Shown: piece by piece, positions 17,614-26,201 of the stretch
How the letters are laid out: each line of letters opens with the position of its first letter
How positions within the stretch are numbered: the stretch's first letter is position 1
Assembly: GCF_035610345.1 (NCBI RefSeq)
Contig: NZ_CP141214.1
Span: 838,230-902,229, forward strand
From: Sinorhizobium meliloti
Lineage (GTDB): Bacteria > Pseudomonadota > Alphaproteobacteria > Rhizobiales > Rhizobiaceae
Direction: 5' to 3'
DNA length: 64,000 nt
Translations under genes and position numbers: made by a program
The notes under the pieces: model-generated
Databases searched by the model: none
What the model saw: only the letters and a program-made list of their open reading frames with translations
What the model was told of the DNA's origin: nothing

Positions 17614-18354
17614 ATGCTTTGGAGTGCATCTGGAGTAAAGGGCTGCAGCATCGAGGCCAGCGACGGCTCCATCGGTACTGTAAGCGACCTCCTGTTCGAC
17701 GACCAATCGTGGTCGCTTCGGTGGATTGTAGTCAGCATGGGGCCGCTCTCAGGGCGCCAGGTACTCATGCCGCCTTCTGCAGTGGTTTCGGTGGACTCCG
17801 TCGGGCGGGCGCTCACCGCCGACGTGACGCGCGAGCAAGTCGAAGATAGTGCTGAGCTGGATGTCGACGCGCCCGTTTCGCGTCGACACGAGCGCAGTCT
17901 TTTCGGCCGCGGATGGAAGCCGTATCTGACTCCGCGGGCCACCATCCTCGGGGGTGTTTCTGGACAGCCAACCGCACAGGGAGCGGCGAAGACTGCGGGG
18001 TCTCACCGGCCTGATGAACGTGATCCACTTTTGCGTTCGATGAGCGAAGTCATCGGCTACTATGTGCACGCTCGTGATGGCTATATCGGTCACATCGAAG
18101 ACTTCATCGTCGACACCGATGCCTGGGCTGTCCGGTATTTAGTTGTCGACACCGTCAACTGGTGGCCGGGAAAGCAGGCGCTGGTCTCGCCGGCCGCGTT
18201 CACTGAGGTTAGCTGGGCAGCGAAAACGGTGGATGCCGATCTGACGCGAGATCAGATACAAGGAGCCCCGGAGTACTATCCCGGTCAAGTCGTCGATCGA
18301 GCCTACGAGGCGCTCTATCACGAGTATTACGGCTATCCCTACTATTGGAAGTGA
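17614..18354 (+). CDS. Double PRC-barrel domain protein
   Basis: A 246-aa protein with two PRC-barrels: residues about 5-80 (GVKGCSIEASDGSIGTVSDLLF...) and about 155-235 (SEVIGYYVHARDGYIGHIEDFIV...), joined by a 60-residue linker. It ends in a Tyr-rich tail (YYGYPYYWK) like that of the single PRC protein at 12454. This architecture is frequent in rhizobial stress loci; the ligand and role are unknown. The ATG at 17614 follows AGGAGGGG; the upstream in-frame start near 17581 lacks one. Confidence 0.88.
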   Translation: MLWSASGVKGCSIEASDGSIGTVSDLLFDDQSWSLRWIVVSMGPLSGRQVLMPPSAVVSVDSVGRALTADVTREQVEDSAELDVDAPVSRRHERSLFGRGWKPYLTPRATILGGVSGQPTAQGAAKTAGSHRPDERDPLLRSMSEVIGYYVHARDGYIGHIEDFIVDTDAWAVRYLVVDTVNWWPGKQALVSPAAFTEVSWAAKTVDADLTRDQIQGAPEYYPGQVVDRAYEALYHEYYGYPYYWK

Positions 18355-18357
18355 GCG

Positions 18358-18501
18358 TCACATCGCAAGAAACCATGAGACACGGCGCTGCCGCGCCGCC
18401 GCTTCGCGCTTGAGTTCAGCGATTTCGGCAGAGCCGGCGATCTCGCCGTCGCTTGCTTGCTCCTCCTGACCAACGAAGAATGTGGCAACCGACTCACTCA
18501 T
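18358..18501 (-). CDS. Small ORF translationally coupled to mgtC-like gene (47 aa)
   Basis: The ATG at 18501 overlaps the TGA of the MgtC/SapB-like gene as ATGA. The 47-aa product begins MSESVATFFVGQEE, has an acidic middle and a basic amphipathic end (LKREAAARQRRVSWFLAM). It ends at a TGA just after the convergent PRC gene stop. No family is recognised; the coupling and the absence of stops argue for a real gene, but its length makes this uncertain. Confidence 0.45.
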   Translation of the reverse strand: MSESVATFFVGQEEQASDGEIAGSAEIAELKREAAARQRRVSWFLAM

Positions 18502-18950
18502 CCGCTGCTCTCATCTTCGTCGCTACGAATGCCGAGATATGCCAGGGCTAAAAGGCTGATGAGATTGATGAGGCTGAGCACGATAGCTATGTTGAGGCGT
18601 CCCAATCCTACCGCGGCACCGATGGCACCGGCGTTCCAGATGCTCGCCGCGGTAACCAGCCCCTTCACATTGCCCCGTTGCTTGACGATGGCACCGCCAC
18701 CTATGAACCCTATACCGGTGATTACGCCTTGTAAGACGCGTGCCTGAGCTTCCGCGGCCCCTGGAGAATTCGTGTCCACCAGGAGCGCGAACCCGCAGGC
18801 AGCTACCGACACGATGGGGAGCGTTCTGAAGCCGACGCTGTAGCGGCCCCGACCGCGTTCCCACCCGATCGGAAATGCCAGAGCGAAGGCGATTGCGACG
18901 GTCACCACGTCAACAAGCAGCCGTTCAAGATCGAGCCCCAGTTCCATCAT
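18498..18950 (-). CDS. MgtC/SapB-family inner-membrane protein
   Basis: A 150-aa protein with four to five hydrophobic helices and the family signature: an IGWERGRGRYSVGFRT-like segment after the first helix, then GVITGIGFIGGGAIVK and VTAASIWNAGAIGAAVG. MgtC-type proteins modulate F1Fo ATPase and help survival at low Mg2+ or inside hosts; this short form corresponds to the membrane domain alone, without the C-terminal ACT-like domain of some MgtC proteins. The start is an ATGATG after GGAAGGAG. A putative RpoE2-type promoter lies 76 nt upstream. Confidence 0.92.
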   Translation of the reverse strand: MMELGLDLERLLVDVVTVAIAFALAFPIGWERGRGRYSVGFRTLPIVSVAACGFALLVDTNSPGAAEAQARVLQGVITGIGFIGGGAIVKQRGNVKGLVTAASIWNAGAIGAAVGLGRLNIAIVLSLINLISLLALAYLGIRSDEDESSG

Positions 18951-19025
18951 CTCCTTCCCACGGGTCGCTTGGAACCAAACCTCCGTTGCAGGTGTAGGCG
19001 CCGATTGAACGAGCCGGGAAGATCA

Positions 19026-19050
19026 AACCGGGGTTTGCCGGATTGGTTCC
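19026..19050 (-). promoter_or_regulatory. Putative RpoE2/EcfG-type promoter
   Basis: Minus strand: GGAAC at 19050-19046, 18-nt spacer, TT at 19027-19026 in a GGTT context. It points at the MgtC-like gene (start 18950). Confidence 0.5.
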
Positions 19051-19124
19051 GGCCAACGCCGGTGGCGCAAACGGTATTCTTCGCCGTGGGCGGCTGCTTC
19101 AGGCAATCACAACGGCGTGTGCCA

Positions 19125-19149
19125 GGAACCAGAACGCCCAAGCTCTGTT
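19125..19149 (+). promoter_or_regulatory. Putative RpoE2/EcfG-type promoter
   Basis: GGAAC at 19125-19129, then an 18-nt spacer to TT at 19148-19149, in a TGTT context. It lies 35 nt before the LysM gene start, and about 75 bp from the opposite-facing site at 19026-19050, so the two divergent genes would share one regulatory region. Confidence 0.55.
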
Positions 19150-19183
19150 AGGTCGACGCAAAATCAGTCAGAGGAGGCGACGG

Positions 19184-19894
19184 ATGCCGCAATTGAAAGT
19201 CAAACTATGCGCGCTCGCTGTGACGCTTTTTGCCGTTTCGCCGACAGTCGCTGCACAGGTGTGCGGAAAGACCGAGGTGGTGGACGAGGGAGAGACGCTG
19301 GAGCAGCTCGCGGCGCGATGCGAAACGACTGCAGGTGCTGTGCTTTCCGCCAATCCCTCTGTCGACGCCGGTGATATCCGTGCAGGGCTCCAGTTGAAGA
19401 TGCCGGAATCCGCAGAGGGTGACTGGCTGAACCGCGCAAGACAGGCGGTCACCGAAGCAGGTGAACGCGTGAATGAGGCTGCGGAAGCCGCGGGAAGGTC
19501 GGTTTCAGATTACCTTTCCGACCAGCCGGACCTCAACCGGGACATTCTGGAAATGGGCGAGCGGCTCGGTCTCCCTGGCGTCTCAACCAGCCAAAGTCGG
19601 GGAGCCGAGCTGATGGTCTTTCCGAAAGATGTCGGTCCCGGCGACAAGGTGGACCTCAATGCAAACGGCCTGCCAGGCGGGGTCGAGGTGACGATCGGTG
19701 TTCGCATCGGCGAGGAGGCGGATTTCCGAACCATCTCCCGTGCGCGCACTAACGAAGCGGGATTGTTGGAGGCAACAGTCCCTGTTCCTGAACAGGCACA
19801 AAAGGGAGAGAAGATCGCCTTTGCCGTCGAGACGGTGGACGGCCGCGTCCGTGTGGTTTCCGAACCGTTCGACGTTGGTCCTACTAGCGACTGA
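19184..19894 (+). CDS. Exported LysM-domain protein
   Basis: A 236-aa protein with a signal peptide (about 1-24), an N-terminal LysM-like module (about 30-75: VVDEGETLEQLAARCETT..., ANPSVDAGDIRAGLQLKMP), a helical linker, and a C-terminal beta-rich domain (about 140-230) resembling bacterial Ig-like folds. LysM binds peptidoglycan, so it is likely a cell-wall-associated envelope stress protein. Start at 19184 has GAGGAGGCGACGG upstream; the frame extends further 5' but without a ribosome site. Confidence 0.85.
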   Translation: MPQLKVKLCALAVTLFAVSPTVAAQVCGKTEVVDEGETLEQLAARCETTAGAVLSANPSVDAGDIRAGLQLKMPESAEGDWLNRARQAVTEAGERVNEAAEAAGRSVSDYLSDQPDLNRDILEMGERLGLPGVSTSQSRGAELMVFPKDVGPGDKVDLNANGLPGGVEVTIGVRIGEEADFRTISRARTNEAGLLEATVPVPEQAQKGEKIAFAVETVDGRVRVVSEPFDVGPTSD

Positions 19895-20263
19895 TGTCGA
19901 CGCTGGTTCTGTCTGGTCACAGACTTGCTCGCCCTCACCCGCAGCAAGAGTCTTCCACGACGCTGATTGCGCGCCGGGGAAACGGCGTATGCGGTCTCGC
20001 CAGTCAGGAAAACCTTCTTCCGAATTGAAGGCGTGCTTCTGCCAGCTCTGACGCCCGCTTCTTCCCCGGCCGTTGGGTCGGGGTGGAGACGGCGGGGCAG
20101 CCATTCCCTGTAATGCAACACAACGGATGTTCAGCGGTTACAGGAGCGAGCCCTCTCGCCCGCCGCTGGGGCTTCCACGCGATTGGATCGCTCACCGCCA
20201 AATGGCATCGGCGTCCAAGGTATTGGCGACACCAAAGGATCGCACTTCCGCCGGAGAAACGGG
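19895..20263. other. 369-bp intergenic region, nothing recognised
   Basis: Short open frames on both strands are antisense or out of frame with neighbours and resemble no family. Confidence 0.4.
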
Positions 20264-20884
20264 ATGCAGTGGATTGAAGATCATCGCGAACTTATCACCG
20301 CGCTTACCGGGCTGGGGACCCTGGCCGTCTGGGTGGTTTACCTGCAGGTGTTCGTCAGCAACTATCGAAGGCAGCTCCGCGCCACCTTGTTGATTACGCG
20401 CGGCGCGGGAGCCGGATTGGACGCTCACTGCTTCCTCAGCAATATGAGCTCGGGACCAGTCCACGTGGCCAGTGTGCTTGTTAAACTGGAGACCACTGCG
20501 GGGTCGCTCATCTGCCCTGTAACGGACATGCTGCATCCGGAAGGAGAGGCTCCGGCCGAAGCTCGGCAGCGCACGCGGCAAGGCCCTTTAGGGAGCGGCG
20601 AGATCAGGGATCTGGGTTCCTTCGGGACCCTGATGCGCCATGCGCTGCATGCCGAATCGGAAAGTCCGCCTGCCGGCGAATGGCACACCGAGGTTCGTTC
20701 CATCATGGTCGAAATCGTGGGCCATTACGGCTCGGAAGACCTTCCCATCGGCGCGCGCAGAGTTTTCGTTGTGCTCGAAAATGCCGGCGGACCGGTGATC
20801 CGTGGACGAGAGCTACAAACGGAGCAAATCAGAAACAGGCGGGACAGAAGAAGGCTGATGGCCGATTTGGAACGTGATCGTTGA
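20264..20884 (+). CDS. Membrane-anchored hypothetical protein
   Basis: A 206-aa protein with one N-terminal membrane helix (about residues 10-32, ALTGLGTLAVWVVYLQVFVS) and a mainly beta-type domain after it, ending in a basic helix (RNRRDRRRLMADLERDR). No family name can be given. Start at 20264 has GGAGAAACGGG upstream; the longer frame to 20183 lacks a ribosome site. Confidence 0.68.
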   Translation: MQWIEDHRELITALTGLGTLAVWVVYLQVFVSNYRRQLRATLLITRGAGAGLDAHCFLSNMSSGPVHVASVLVKLETTAGSLICPVTDMLHPEGEAPAEARQRTRQGPLGSGEIRDLGSFGTLMRHALHAESESPPAGEWHTEVRSIMVEIVGHYGSEDLPIGARRVFVVLENAGGPVIRGRELQTEQIRNRRDRRRLMADLERDR

Positions 20885-21004
20885 GCGTGTTCCCGGCATC
20901 GCATCATGTATCGGATGGAAAGCTGCAGTGCCGGACATCGCCATTGAAACCCTGGTGCACCGTTCGGCGCCCGTGCGGCTTGTTTCTCTTCTTTTGAAGG
21001 CTAT

Positions 21005-21024
21005 ATGTAGGTAACTACCTACAT
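21005..21024. promoter_or_regulatory. Palindromic operator of the Phd/VapC module
   Basis: ATGTAGGTA-AC-TACCTACAT, a perfect 9-bp-arm palindrome, 11 bp before the antitoxin start. Antitoxins of the Phd/YefM type autorepress through such palindromes. Confidence 0.7.
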
Positions 21025-21035
21025 GGAGGTGAGCT

Positions 21036-21290
21036 GTGGGTATTACGACCCTTTCCAGCCGAGAGTTGAACCACGACGTGAGTAGCGCCAAGAAGGCAGC
21101 AAAAAGCGGCCCGGTCATCATTACGGATCGCGGTAAGCCTTCCCATGTGCTCATGACCTACAATGAATTTGAGCGCTTGACCGGCAAGCACCGCAGTCTT
21201 GTCGAGGCTCTCGCCATGCCTGGCCTGTCGGGGATCGATTTCGAGCCGCACCGCGTTGAAATCAGTCCGCGCCACGTGGACTTGTCTTGA
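21036..21290 (+). CDS. Phd/YefM-family antitoxin
   Basis: An 84-aa antitoxin. The N-terminal DNA-binding part (TTLSSRELNHDVSSAKKAAKSGPVIITDRGKPSHVLMTYNEF, split here for clarity at residues 4-44) is typical of the Phd/YefM fold; the C-terminal 35 residues form the flexible toxin-binding tail. The start is GTG after GGAGGTGA. It overlaps the toxin gene by 4 bp and carries a palindrome upstream for autorepression. Confidence 0.92.
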   Translation: MGITTLSSRELNHDVSSAKKAAKSGPVIITDRGKPSHVLMTYNEFERLTGKHRSLVEALAMPGLSGIDFEPHRVEISPRHVDLS

Positions 21291-21709
21291 GATACCTGCT
21301 CGATACCAATGTGGTTTCCGAACTGCGCAAGATCGGTGACCGCAAAGCCGATGCCAATGTCGTCGCATGGATCGGAGCGGAAGATGCAACGCGCTTTTTC
21401 CTTTCGGCCATCACAATTCTCGAACTGGAGCGGGGCGTAGTCGGGGTGCACCGCAGGGATGCCGCACAAGGCGCTCGGCTGCGTTCCTGGCTCGACAGTC
21501 ACGTGCGTCCGGAATTCGCGGGCCGTATTCTGCCGGTTGACGATACGGTTGCGACACGTTGTGCCCACCTGCACATCCCCGCCCGGCTCAATGAGGCCGA
21601 CGCGCTGATTGCGGCGACGGCTCTGGTTCACGACATGACCGTTGTGACACGAAACACCAGAGACTTCGAAGGCACCGGCGTTGTTATCGTCGATCCCTGG
21701 CAAGGCTGA
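21287..21709 (+). CDS. VapC-family PIN-domain toxin
   Basis: A 140-aa PIN-domain ribonuclease toxin. The acidic active-site residues are visible: Asp in YLLDTNVVSEL (about 6), Glu in ITILELERG (about 46), and Asp in NEADALIAATAL (about 104) with VTRNTRDF further on. It begins at TTG 21287, overlapping the antitoxin TGA as TTGA, so translation is coupled. VapC toxins cleave tRNA or rRNA when the antitoxin is degraded. Confidence 0.92.
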   Translation: MRYLLDTNVVSELRKIGDRKADANVVAWIGAEDATRFFLSAITILELERGVVGVHRRDAAQGARLRSWLDSHVRPEFAGRILPVDDTVATRCAHLHIPARLNEADALIAATALVHDMTVVTRNTRDFEGTGVVIVDPWQG

Positions 21710-22030
21710 CGCTTTCACTTCTATCCGAATACGGGCGGTCGCGGCAGGGCAGCTCGATTGCGGGATCGCCGGATCGAATCCGTACAAGGCTCACCGAAGC
21801 GGCGGGCGCATCTGCCTGTAGCCGATCGTCCGCGAGGGGACGGAGAGCCCGAAGAATAGAGCTAATGCGGCAGCCGGCGACTTTGCGCCACAGATCGAAG
21901 ACACTGGTGGGTCAACTCCTATGGGAAGGACCTTGCGGTCCGCTCTGCCAATTGCCGCATTGGAGGAAAGCGGCAGTACGCTATCTCTCGAGGTTTGAAG
22001 CCGCGTTGCGTGCACCTATTGGAGGAAATA
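21710..22030. other. 321-bp intergenic region, nothing recognised
   Basis: No frame here has both a ribosome site and a recognisable product. It ends with the GGAGGAAATA ribosome site of the gene at 22031. Confidence 0.4.
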
Positions 22031-22420
22031 ATGAGCGGAGAACTCGCTGACATTTATCGTGCCTACCTGGATTGCCTTAATCGGCAGGCCTGGGACGAGC
22101 TTGGTCAATTCGTTGACAACGATGTGCAGCATAACGATCGCCTTCTAAGGCTAGCGGGCTACCGGGAAATGCTGGTGCAGGACTTCGTAGACATTCCGAA
22201 TTTGCAGTTCAACATTCAACTGCTTGTCTGCGAACCGCCGCGCCTTGCTGCCCGCCTTTCATTCGATTGCTCCCCGAAAGGCGAGTTCATGGGTCTAAGC
22301 GTCAATGGACGTCGAGTGTCCTTCACGGAGAACGTTTTCTACGAGTTCGTAGGATCGAAGATCCGCTCGGTATGGTCGGTAATCGACAAGTCCGCAATAG
22401 AGGCACAGCTCCCATACTAA
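22031..22420 (+). CDS. SnoaL-like / ester cyclase family protein
   Basis: A 129-aa protein with the cone-shaped SnoaL/NTF2-like fold: an N-terminal helix pair (IYRAYLDCLNRQAWDEL, with QFVDNDVQHND), the LAGYREMLVQDFVDIPNLQF segment, and a beta sheet with GRRVSFTENVFYEF. Small stand-alone members act as polyketide cyclases or hydratases or have unknown roles. Start chosen at 22031 after GGAGGAAATA. A 42-bp GA tract follows 2 bp after the stop. Confidence 0.85.
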   Translation: MSGELADIYRAYLDCLNRQAWDELGQFVDNDVQHNDRLLRLAGYREMLVQDFVDIPNLQFNIQLLVCEPPRLAARLSFDCSPKGEFMGLSVNGRRVSFTENVFYEFVGSKIRSVWSVIDKSAIEAQLPY

Positions 22421-22422
22421 AA

Positions 22423-22466
<44 letters not shown>

Positions 22467-22521
22467 GAAACGGTCCTGACACCACCAGCAAGAGCAACGG
22501 CCATGGCCTTTTATTCAGTGT

Positions 22522-22904
22522 TCAGTTCCGCGTATGGGCGGGGGTGTGCAACGACGCCCCCGCCTTTTCGGCCGCTGCCTGCAAACGCTTGTCTCTCGTC
22601 CACAAAGCCACTCGCTGACCGAGGAGAACCGAGGCCAGCAAAAGGGCACCCGTGTAGCCAATCCCCATGCTGAAAATGGCGTGGCGATCAACCATCATCA
22701 TGACCTCGTGGTGCGTTGCGACGAGTGCTTCGCGCTGAGCCATCAGGAATGCGATCACGCTACTGCGTCCCGAAGTCTGCCGAGTGCAAGCTCTCCGATC
22801 ACGGTCGGATGGCAGAGGAGACGATCGTCCTCAATAATCCTACGCAGCTCGGCATCGGTATGCCGGAAATGATTAATCCAGATTGAAGTGTCGGCAAGAA
22901 TCAC
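22522..22904 (-). pseudogene. Frameshifted VapC-type PIN toxin
   Basis: From a GTG at 22904 the frame reads VILADTSIWINHFRHTD... through ELALGRLRD, then stops. The continuation VIAFLMAQREALVATHHEV... to KAGASLHTPAH is in another frame ending at 22522. Inserting one base near 22767 (GGGAC-GCAG to GGGACCGCAG) restores a full-length PIN protein of about 128 residues. No antitoxin is found upstream; repeat copy (a) stands there instead. The module looks dead. Confidence 0.8.
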
Positions 22905-22927
22905 TTGGCAGCTGCGCTAGGGCCGAG

Positions 22928-22970
22928 GGTTCGATTCCGCTCAAGGCGAGAGATACAGGTCGATCTTCCC
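22928..22970 (+). repeat. Dispersed repeat with tRNA T-arm-like start, copy (a), divergent
   Basis: GGTTCGATTC followed by CTCAAGGCGAGAGA and a CGATCTTCC. It resembles copies at 42178 and 62678. No cloverleaf can be folded from the upstream bases, so it is not a tRNA gene. It abuts the start of the broken vapC. Confidence 0.4.
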
Positions 22971-23187
22971 GAACTCCGGAGCGATGCTGAAGTGTAGCGG
23001 CATTCGTGACTGGAGAGGCGCTTTTGTGTTCAGTAATTTGTTTCAAATCTCGATCATAATTAAATATAATATCAGATTATTATTGTGATTGAACTTGCAA
23101 AGAAGCGGAACTATATATCCGTGATCAACTATGAGGTATCGGCTTGTCTATTCGACGCCTCGTGTCTCAGCTGGGAGGAGCGGTTTC

Positions 23188-25137
23188 ATGACGAAGATCG
23201 TGGGGACGGGCGGGGGCGATACGCTGCGCGGGACGGACGAGACGGATCGCATCTGGGGCCTTGCCGGCAATGACGACATCGATGGCGGTGGCGGAGGTGA
23301 CCTTGTCGATGCCGGTGCGGGAGACGACGTCGTCAGGAGCACAAGCGGCTATGACCGCCTCGACGGTGGCGACGGCGACGACCGGTTGATCCTCGCCGGG
23401 ACGGGCGGCGCGGTCACCGGCGGCGCTGGCCACGATATCCTCGCCGTCAATGCCTCCTTGGCGACGGAGGACGTGATCTTCAACGGTCTGCAGGGTCACG
23501 CCATGATCGGCCGCGATCCCTCGACCGCCCAGCATGTCTTCTTCCGGGATATCGAGCGCCTTGAGCTGCTCACCGGCAGTGGAAATGACATCGTCTACGG
23601 CAGTACGCGCGACGATGTCATCGTGACCGGTGACGGGTCCGACGCGATCACCACGACGCTGTCTTCGGCTGTGATCGATGGCGGCGCCGGACGGGATTTG
23701 GTTACAATCGACAATTCCGAAGACGTGGATGGCGTCACCATCGACTTCGCCGCGGGCAGTGCATCGACCGGCACGGTCCTGCGCAACCTCGAGACGGCCC
23801 GTGTCTGGACCGGAAGCGGCGACGATACGGTGATCGCCGGCGGCCTCGACGATCTCCTCGCCAATACCGGTGCGGGTGACGATCGAATCGAGGGCGGAGA
23901 CGGCAACGACAACCTGAACGGCGGCCTGGACAATGACGTTTTGTCGGGCGGAGACGGCAATGACGGCCTGAGCGGCGATGCCGGCAATGACCGCCTCTTC
24001 GGCGGGGCGGGGAATGACCGCCTGTCCGGCGGGAGCGGAGCCGACACGATGTCCGGCGGCGACGGGGATGACAATGTCAGGGCGGGAGCCGGCAATGATA
24101 TCCTCGAGGGCGGCGCCGGCGATGACAGAATGGACGGCGGCCCAGGAGACGATCGCCTCTTTGCCGGATCGGGCAACGACATCATGGAAAGCTTCGACGG
24201 TCGCGACGTCATCGACGGCGGCGATGGCGACGACCGGATTTCGCGTTTCTCCGGCAGCGGCCCGGCAACGATCAGCGGGGGCGCGGGGAATGACCAGATC
24301 CGAGCGTGGGGCTCGGACAGCGTCGACGGCGGCACAGGGGATGACCGGATCGGAGCGGGGAGCTCGGGCAGCGTCGACGGGGGGGAAGGCAACGATCACC
24401 TCGCGTTCGAAGTGTCCCATCTGCTTGGGCCTGTCGATTTCGACGCGAGGGATGGATCGATCTCGACCGGGCTGACATGGACCGACATCGAGAGCTTCAC
24501 CGTGTCGAGCGGGAGATTTGGCGATCTTGACGATACGCTGCGTGGCGCCGACGGGGCTGATCAGCTCTCAGCTTTTTTCGGTGACGATCTTTTGGAAGGA
24601 CGGGCCGGAGACGACCGCCTGTTCGGTGGCGATGACAACGACCGCCTGCTCGGCGGCGGCGGCGACGACTTCCTGTCCGGCGATTTTGGCGACGACCGCC
24701 TGCTTGGCGGCGTCGGCTCCGACGATCTGCGGGGCGAAGCTGGGGTCGACGATCTGAGCGGCGGTTCGGGTGACGATCACTTGTGGGGACATACGGGCAG
24801 GGACCGGCTGTCAGGCCAGGAGGGAGCCGATTATCTGCACGGCGGCGGCGATGCCGACATCTTCCAGTGGTCCGTCTCGTCCCTCGAGACCGCTAGCGTC
24901 GACCGCATCGCGGATTTCAGCGCTTTGGCGGGCGACATCCTCAGCTTCGCCATCGACGCCGATGGCGAGATCGCCTCGATCCGCAGCTACGCGGATTTCC
25001 TGGCGGCCTCGCATGACACGCAGGACGGCGTCTTCGTCACGCTCGACGGGTTCCACGATGCCGGCATCCTGATCGAGGGCGTCACCCTCACGGAGATTTC
25101 GGCCGAGAACCTGTCCTTCACCGAGTTCTACTTTTGA
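23188..25137 (+). CDS. Secreted RTX calcium-binding repeat protein
   Basis: A 649-aa acidic protein built mainly of RTX nonapeptides of the GGxGxDxLx kind: groups near residues 5-75, 145-180, 225-405 and 450-555, alternating with non-repeat spacers such as the one at 80-140. The last 90 residues lack repeats and hold the hydrophobic C-terminal region typical of type I secretion signals (ending LSFTEFYF). The repeats bind Ca2+ and fold outside the cell. No type I secretion genes are nearby. The ATG at 23188 follows GGGAGGAG. The upstream 23040-23130 is unusually AT-rich. Functions of such proteins range from adhesion to biofilm; no enzymatic domain is seen. Confidence 0.9.
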   Translation: MTKIVGTGGGDTLRGTDETDRIWGLAGNDDIDGGGGGDLVDAGAGDDVVRSTSGYDRLDGGDGDDRLILAGTGGAVTGGAGHDILAVNASLATEDVIFNGLQGHAMIGRDPSTAQHVFFRDIERLELLTGSGNDIVYGSTRDDVIVTGDGSDAITTTLSSAVIDGGAGRDLVTIDNSEDVDGVTIDFAAGSASTGTVLRNLETARVWTGSGDDTVIAGGLDDLLANTGAGDDRIEGGDGNDNLNGGLDNDVLSGGDGNDGLSGDAGNDRLFGGAGNDRLSGGSGADTMSGGDGDDNVRAGAGNDILEGGAGDDRMDGGPGDDRLFAGSGNDIMESFDGRDVIDGGDGDDRISRFSGSGPATISGGAGNDQIRAWGSDSVDGGTGDDRIGAGSSGSVDGGEGNDHLAFEVSHLLGPVDFDARDGSISTGLTWTDIESFTVSSGRFGDLDDTLRGADGADQLSAFFGDDLLEGRAGDDRLFGGDDNDRLLGGGGDDFLSGDFGDDRLLGGVGSDDLRGEAGVDDLSGGSGDDHLWGHTGRDRLSGQEGADYLHGGGDADIFQWSVSSLETASVDRIADFSALAGDILSFAIDADGEIASIRSYADFLAASHDTQDGVFVTLDGFHDAGILIEGVTLTEISAENLSFTEFYF

Positions 25138-25499
25138 GGCGCATGGCGGTGCCCGAACCGGGCATGTCAATCGGCGTCGAATGAATGTGGCGCTCACCGT
25201 GAGGTACCGCCCAAGGGAGTTCAGCCTTCCTCCACGAGGCCGTTGCAGGGTGTCTTCCCGGGATGTTCACGTTCTGGGCTAAGAGGATCGCAGGCCGCGC
25301 CAATCATGAGGGCTGGCGATTGCGATGATCGTAGCTCCTCGTCGCGACTCCGGAGTGCGCGCCGAGTACCGAAGGGCGGCGTTGCGGTTCTAGACGGCAC
25401 CCGGAATATCGAGTTCGAACTCATTTCGATTTGAGCTATCCACGTCGTTCTGGCGACCCTATGAGAGTCGCATCAGAAGAATCGCACGGGAGACGGCAT
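25138..25499. other. 362-bp intergenic region, nothing recognised
   Basis: No gene, operator or strong terminator is supported between the RTX gene and the methyltransferase. A weak stem (GCCCGAACCGGGC) occurs shortly after the RTX stop. Confidence 0.4.
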
Positions 25500-26201
25500 A
25501 TGAGCCATGAGGCACAGAAAACCATCACCACATGGTACGTCGACCCGGACGCGGAAGACAGGATGGCGGACGGACACGCCCCGATCTGGCGGCATCTCGT
25601 AGGGCTCATCGTCGAGCGCGATCTTTCGGAAAAGAACGTCCTCGACTTCGGCTGCAACCAAGGCGGCCTGCTGCGGCATCTTTATGCGTTCAGGCCGTTC
25701 CGCAAGGCGCTCGGCATCGACATCGCAGAGCAATCCATCGCAAGGGCCGAGACTCTCAAGGGTAACATTCCCGTCCAACACGCTGTGGGTGGAACGCTCG
25801 AAGGCTGGGTCGACGAGTTCGACCTCGCGATCAGCCATGAGGTTATTTACCTCCTTGAGGACATCGACGCCCATGCCGCCGACATCTTCAAGGCTCTGAA
25901 ACCCGGTGGAGTGTACTATGCCGTCACCGGTTGCCACACGGACAACCCGCTCTGGCCGAAATGGCGCGAGCTCGTGGCGAGGCGCACGAACACCGTCGTC
26001 CAGGATCGCTCCATTTCCGATTACTGCCGCGCCTTTGCGAAGGCTGGCTTCGAGGTCTCCGGCAGGAAGCTGGAGTATGACGGATACATTCCATTCGTCG
26101 AGGATGGCTGGACTCCGGATTTTGCCGATGCCCTGAACTATTACACTCAGACCAAGATCGTGTTCCGCCTGATCAAGCGCCGGAACGCAGGAAGCGTGTA
26201 A
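25500..26201 (+). CDS. Class I SAM-dependent methyltransferase
   Basis: A 233-aa Rossmann-fold methyltransferase. Motif I VLDFGCNQGG (about 46-55) binds SAM, followed by IDIAEQSI (motif II), EFDLAISHEVIYLL (motif IV) and LKPGGVYYAVTG (motif V). The substrate is unknown. Start at 25500 has GGGAGACGGCAT upstream; in-frame ATG 25461 and TTG 25431 are weaker. It overlaps the 3' end of the siderophore ATPase gene by 29 bp tail to tail, so it is probably not functionally tied by operon. Confidence 0.85.
   Translation: MSHEAQKTITTWYVDPDAEDRMADGHAPIWRHLVGLIVERDLSEKNVLDFGCNQGGLLRHLYAFRPFRKALGIDIAEQSIARAETLKGNIPVQHAVGGTLEGWVDEFDLAISHEVIYLLEDIDAHAADIFKALKPGGVYYAVTGCHTDNPLWPKWRELVARRTNTVVQDRSISDYCRAFAKAGFEVSGRKLEYDGYIPFVEDGWTPDFADALNYYTQTKIVFRLIKRRNAGSV

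Noticed and set aside
23167..24420. 417-aa minus-strand frame inside the RTX gene
   Set aside because: It is the antisense of Gly/Asp-rich repeats; its Ala/Val/Asp-rich periodic sequence mirrors the RTX repeat and it has no ribosome site.
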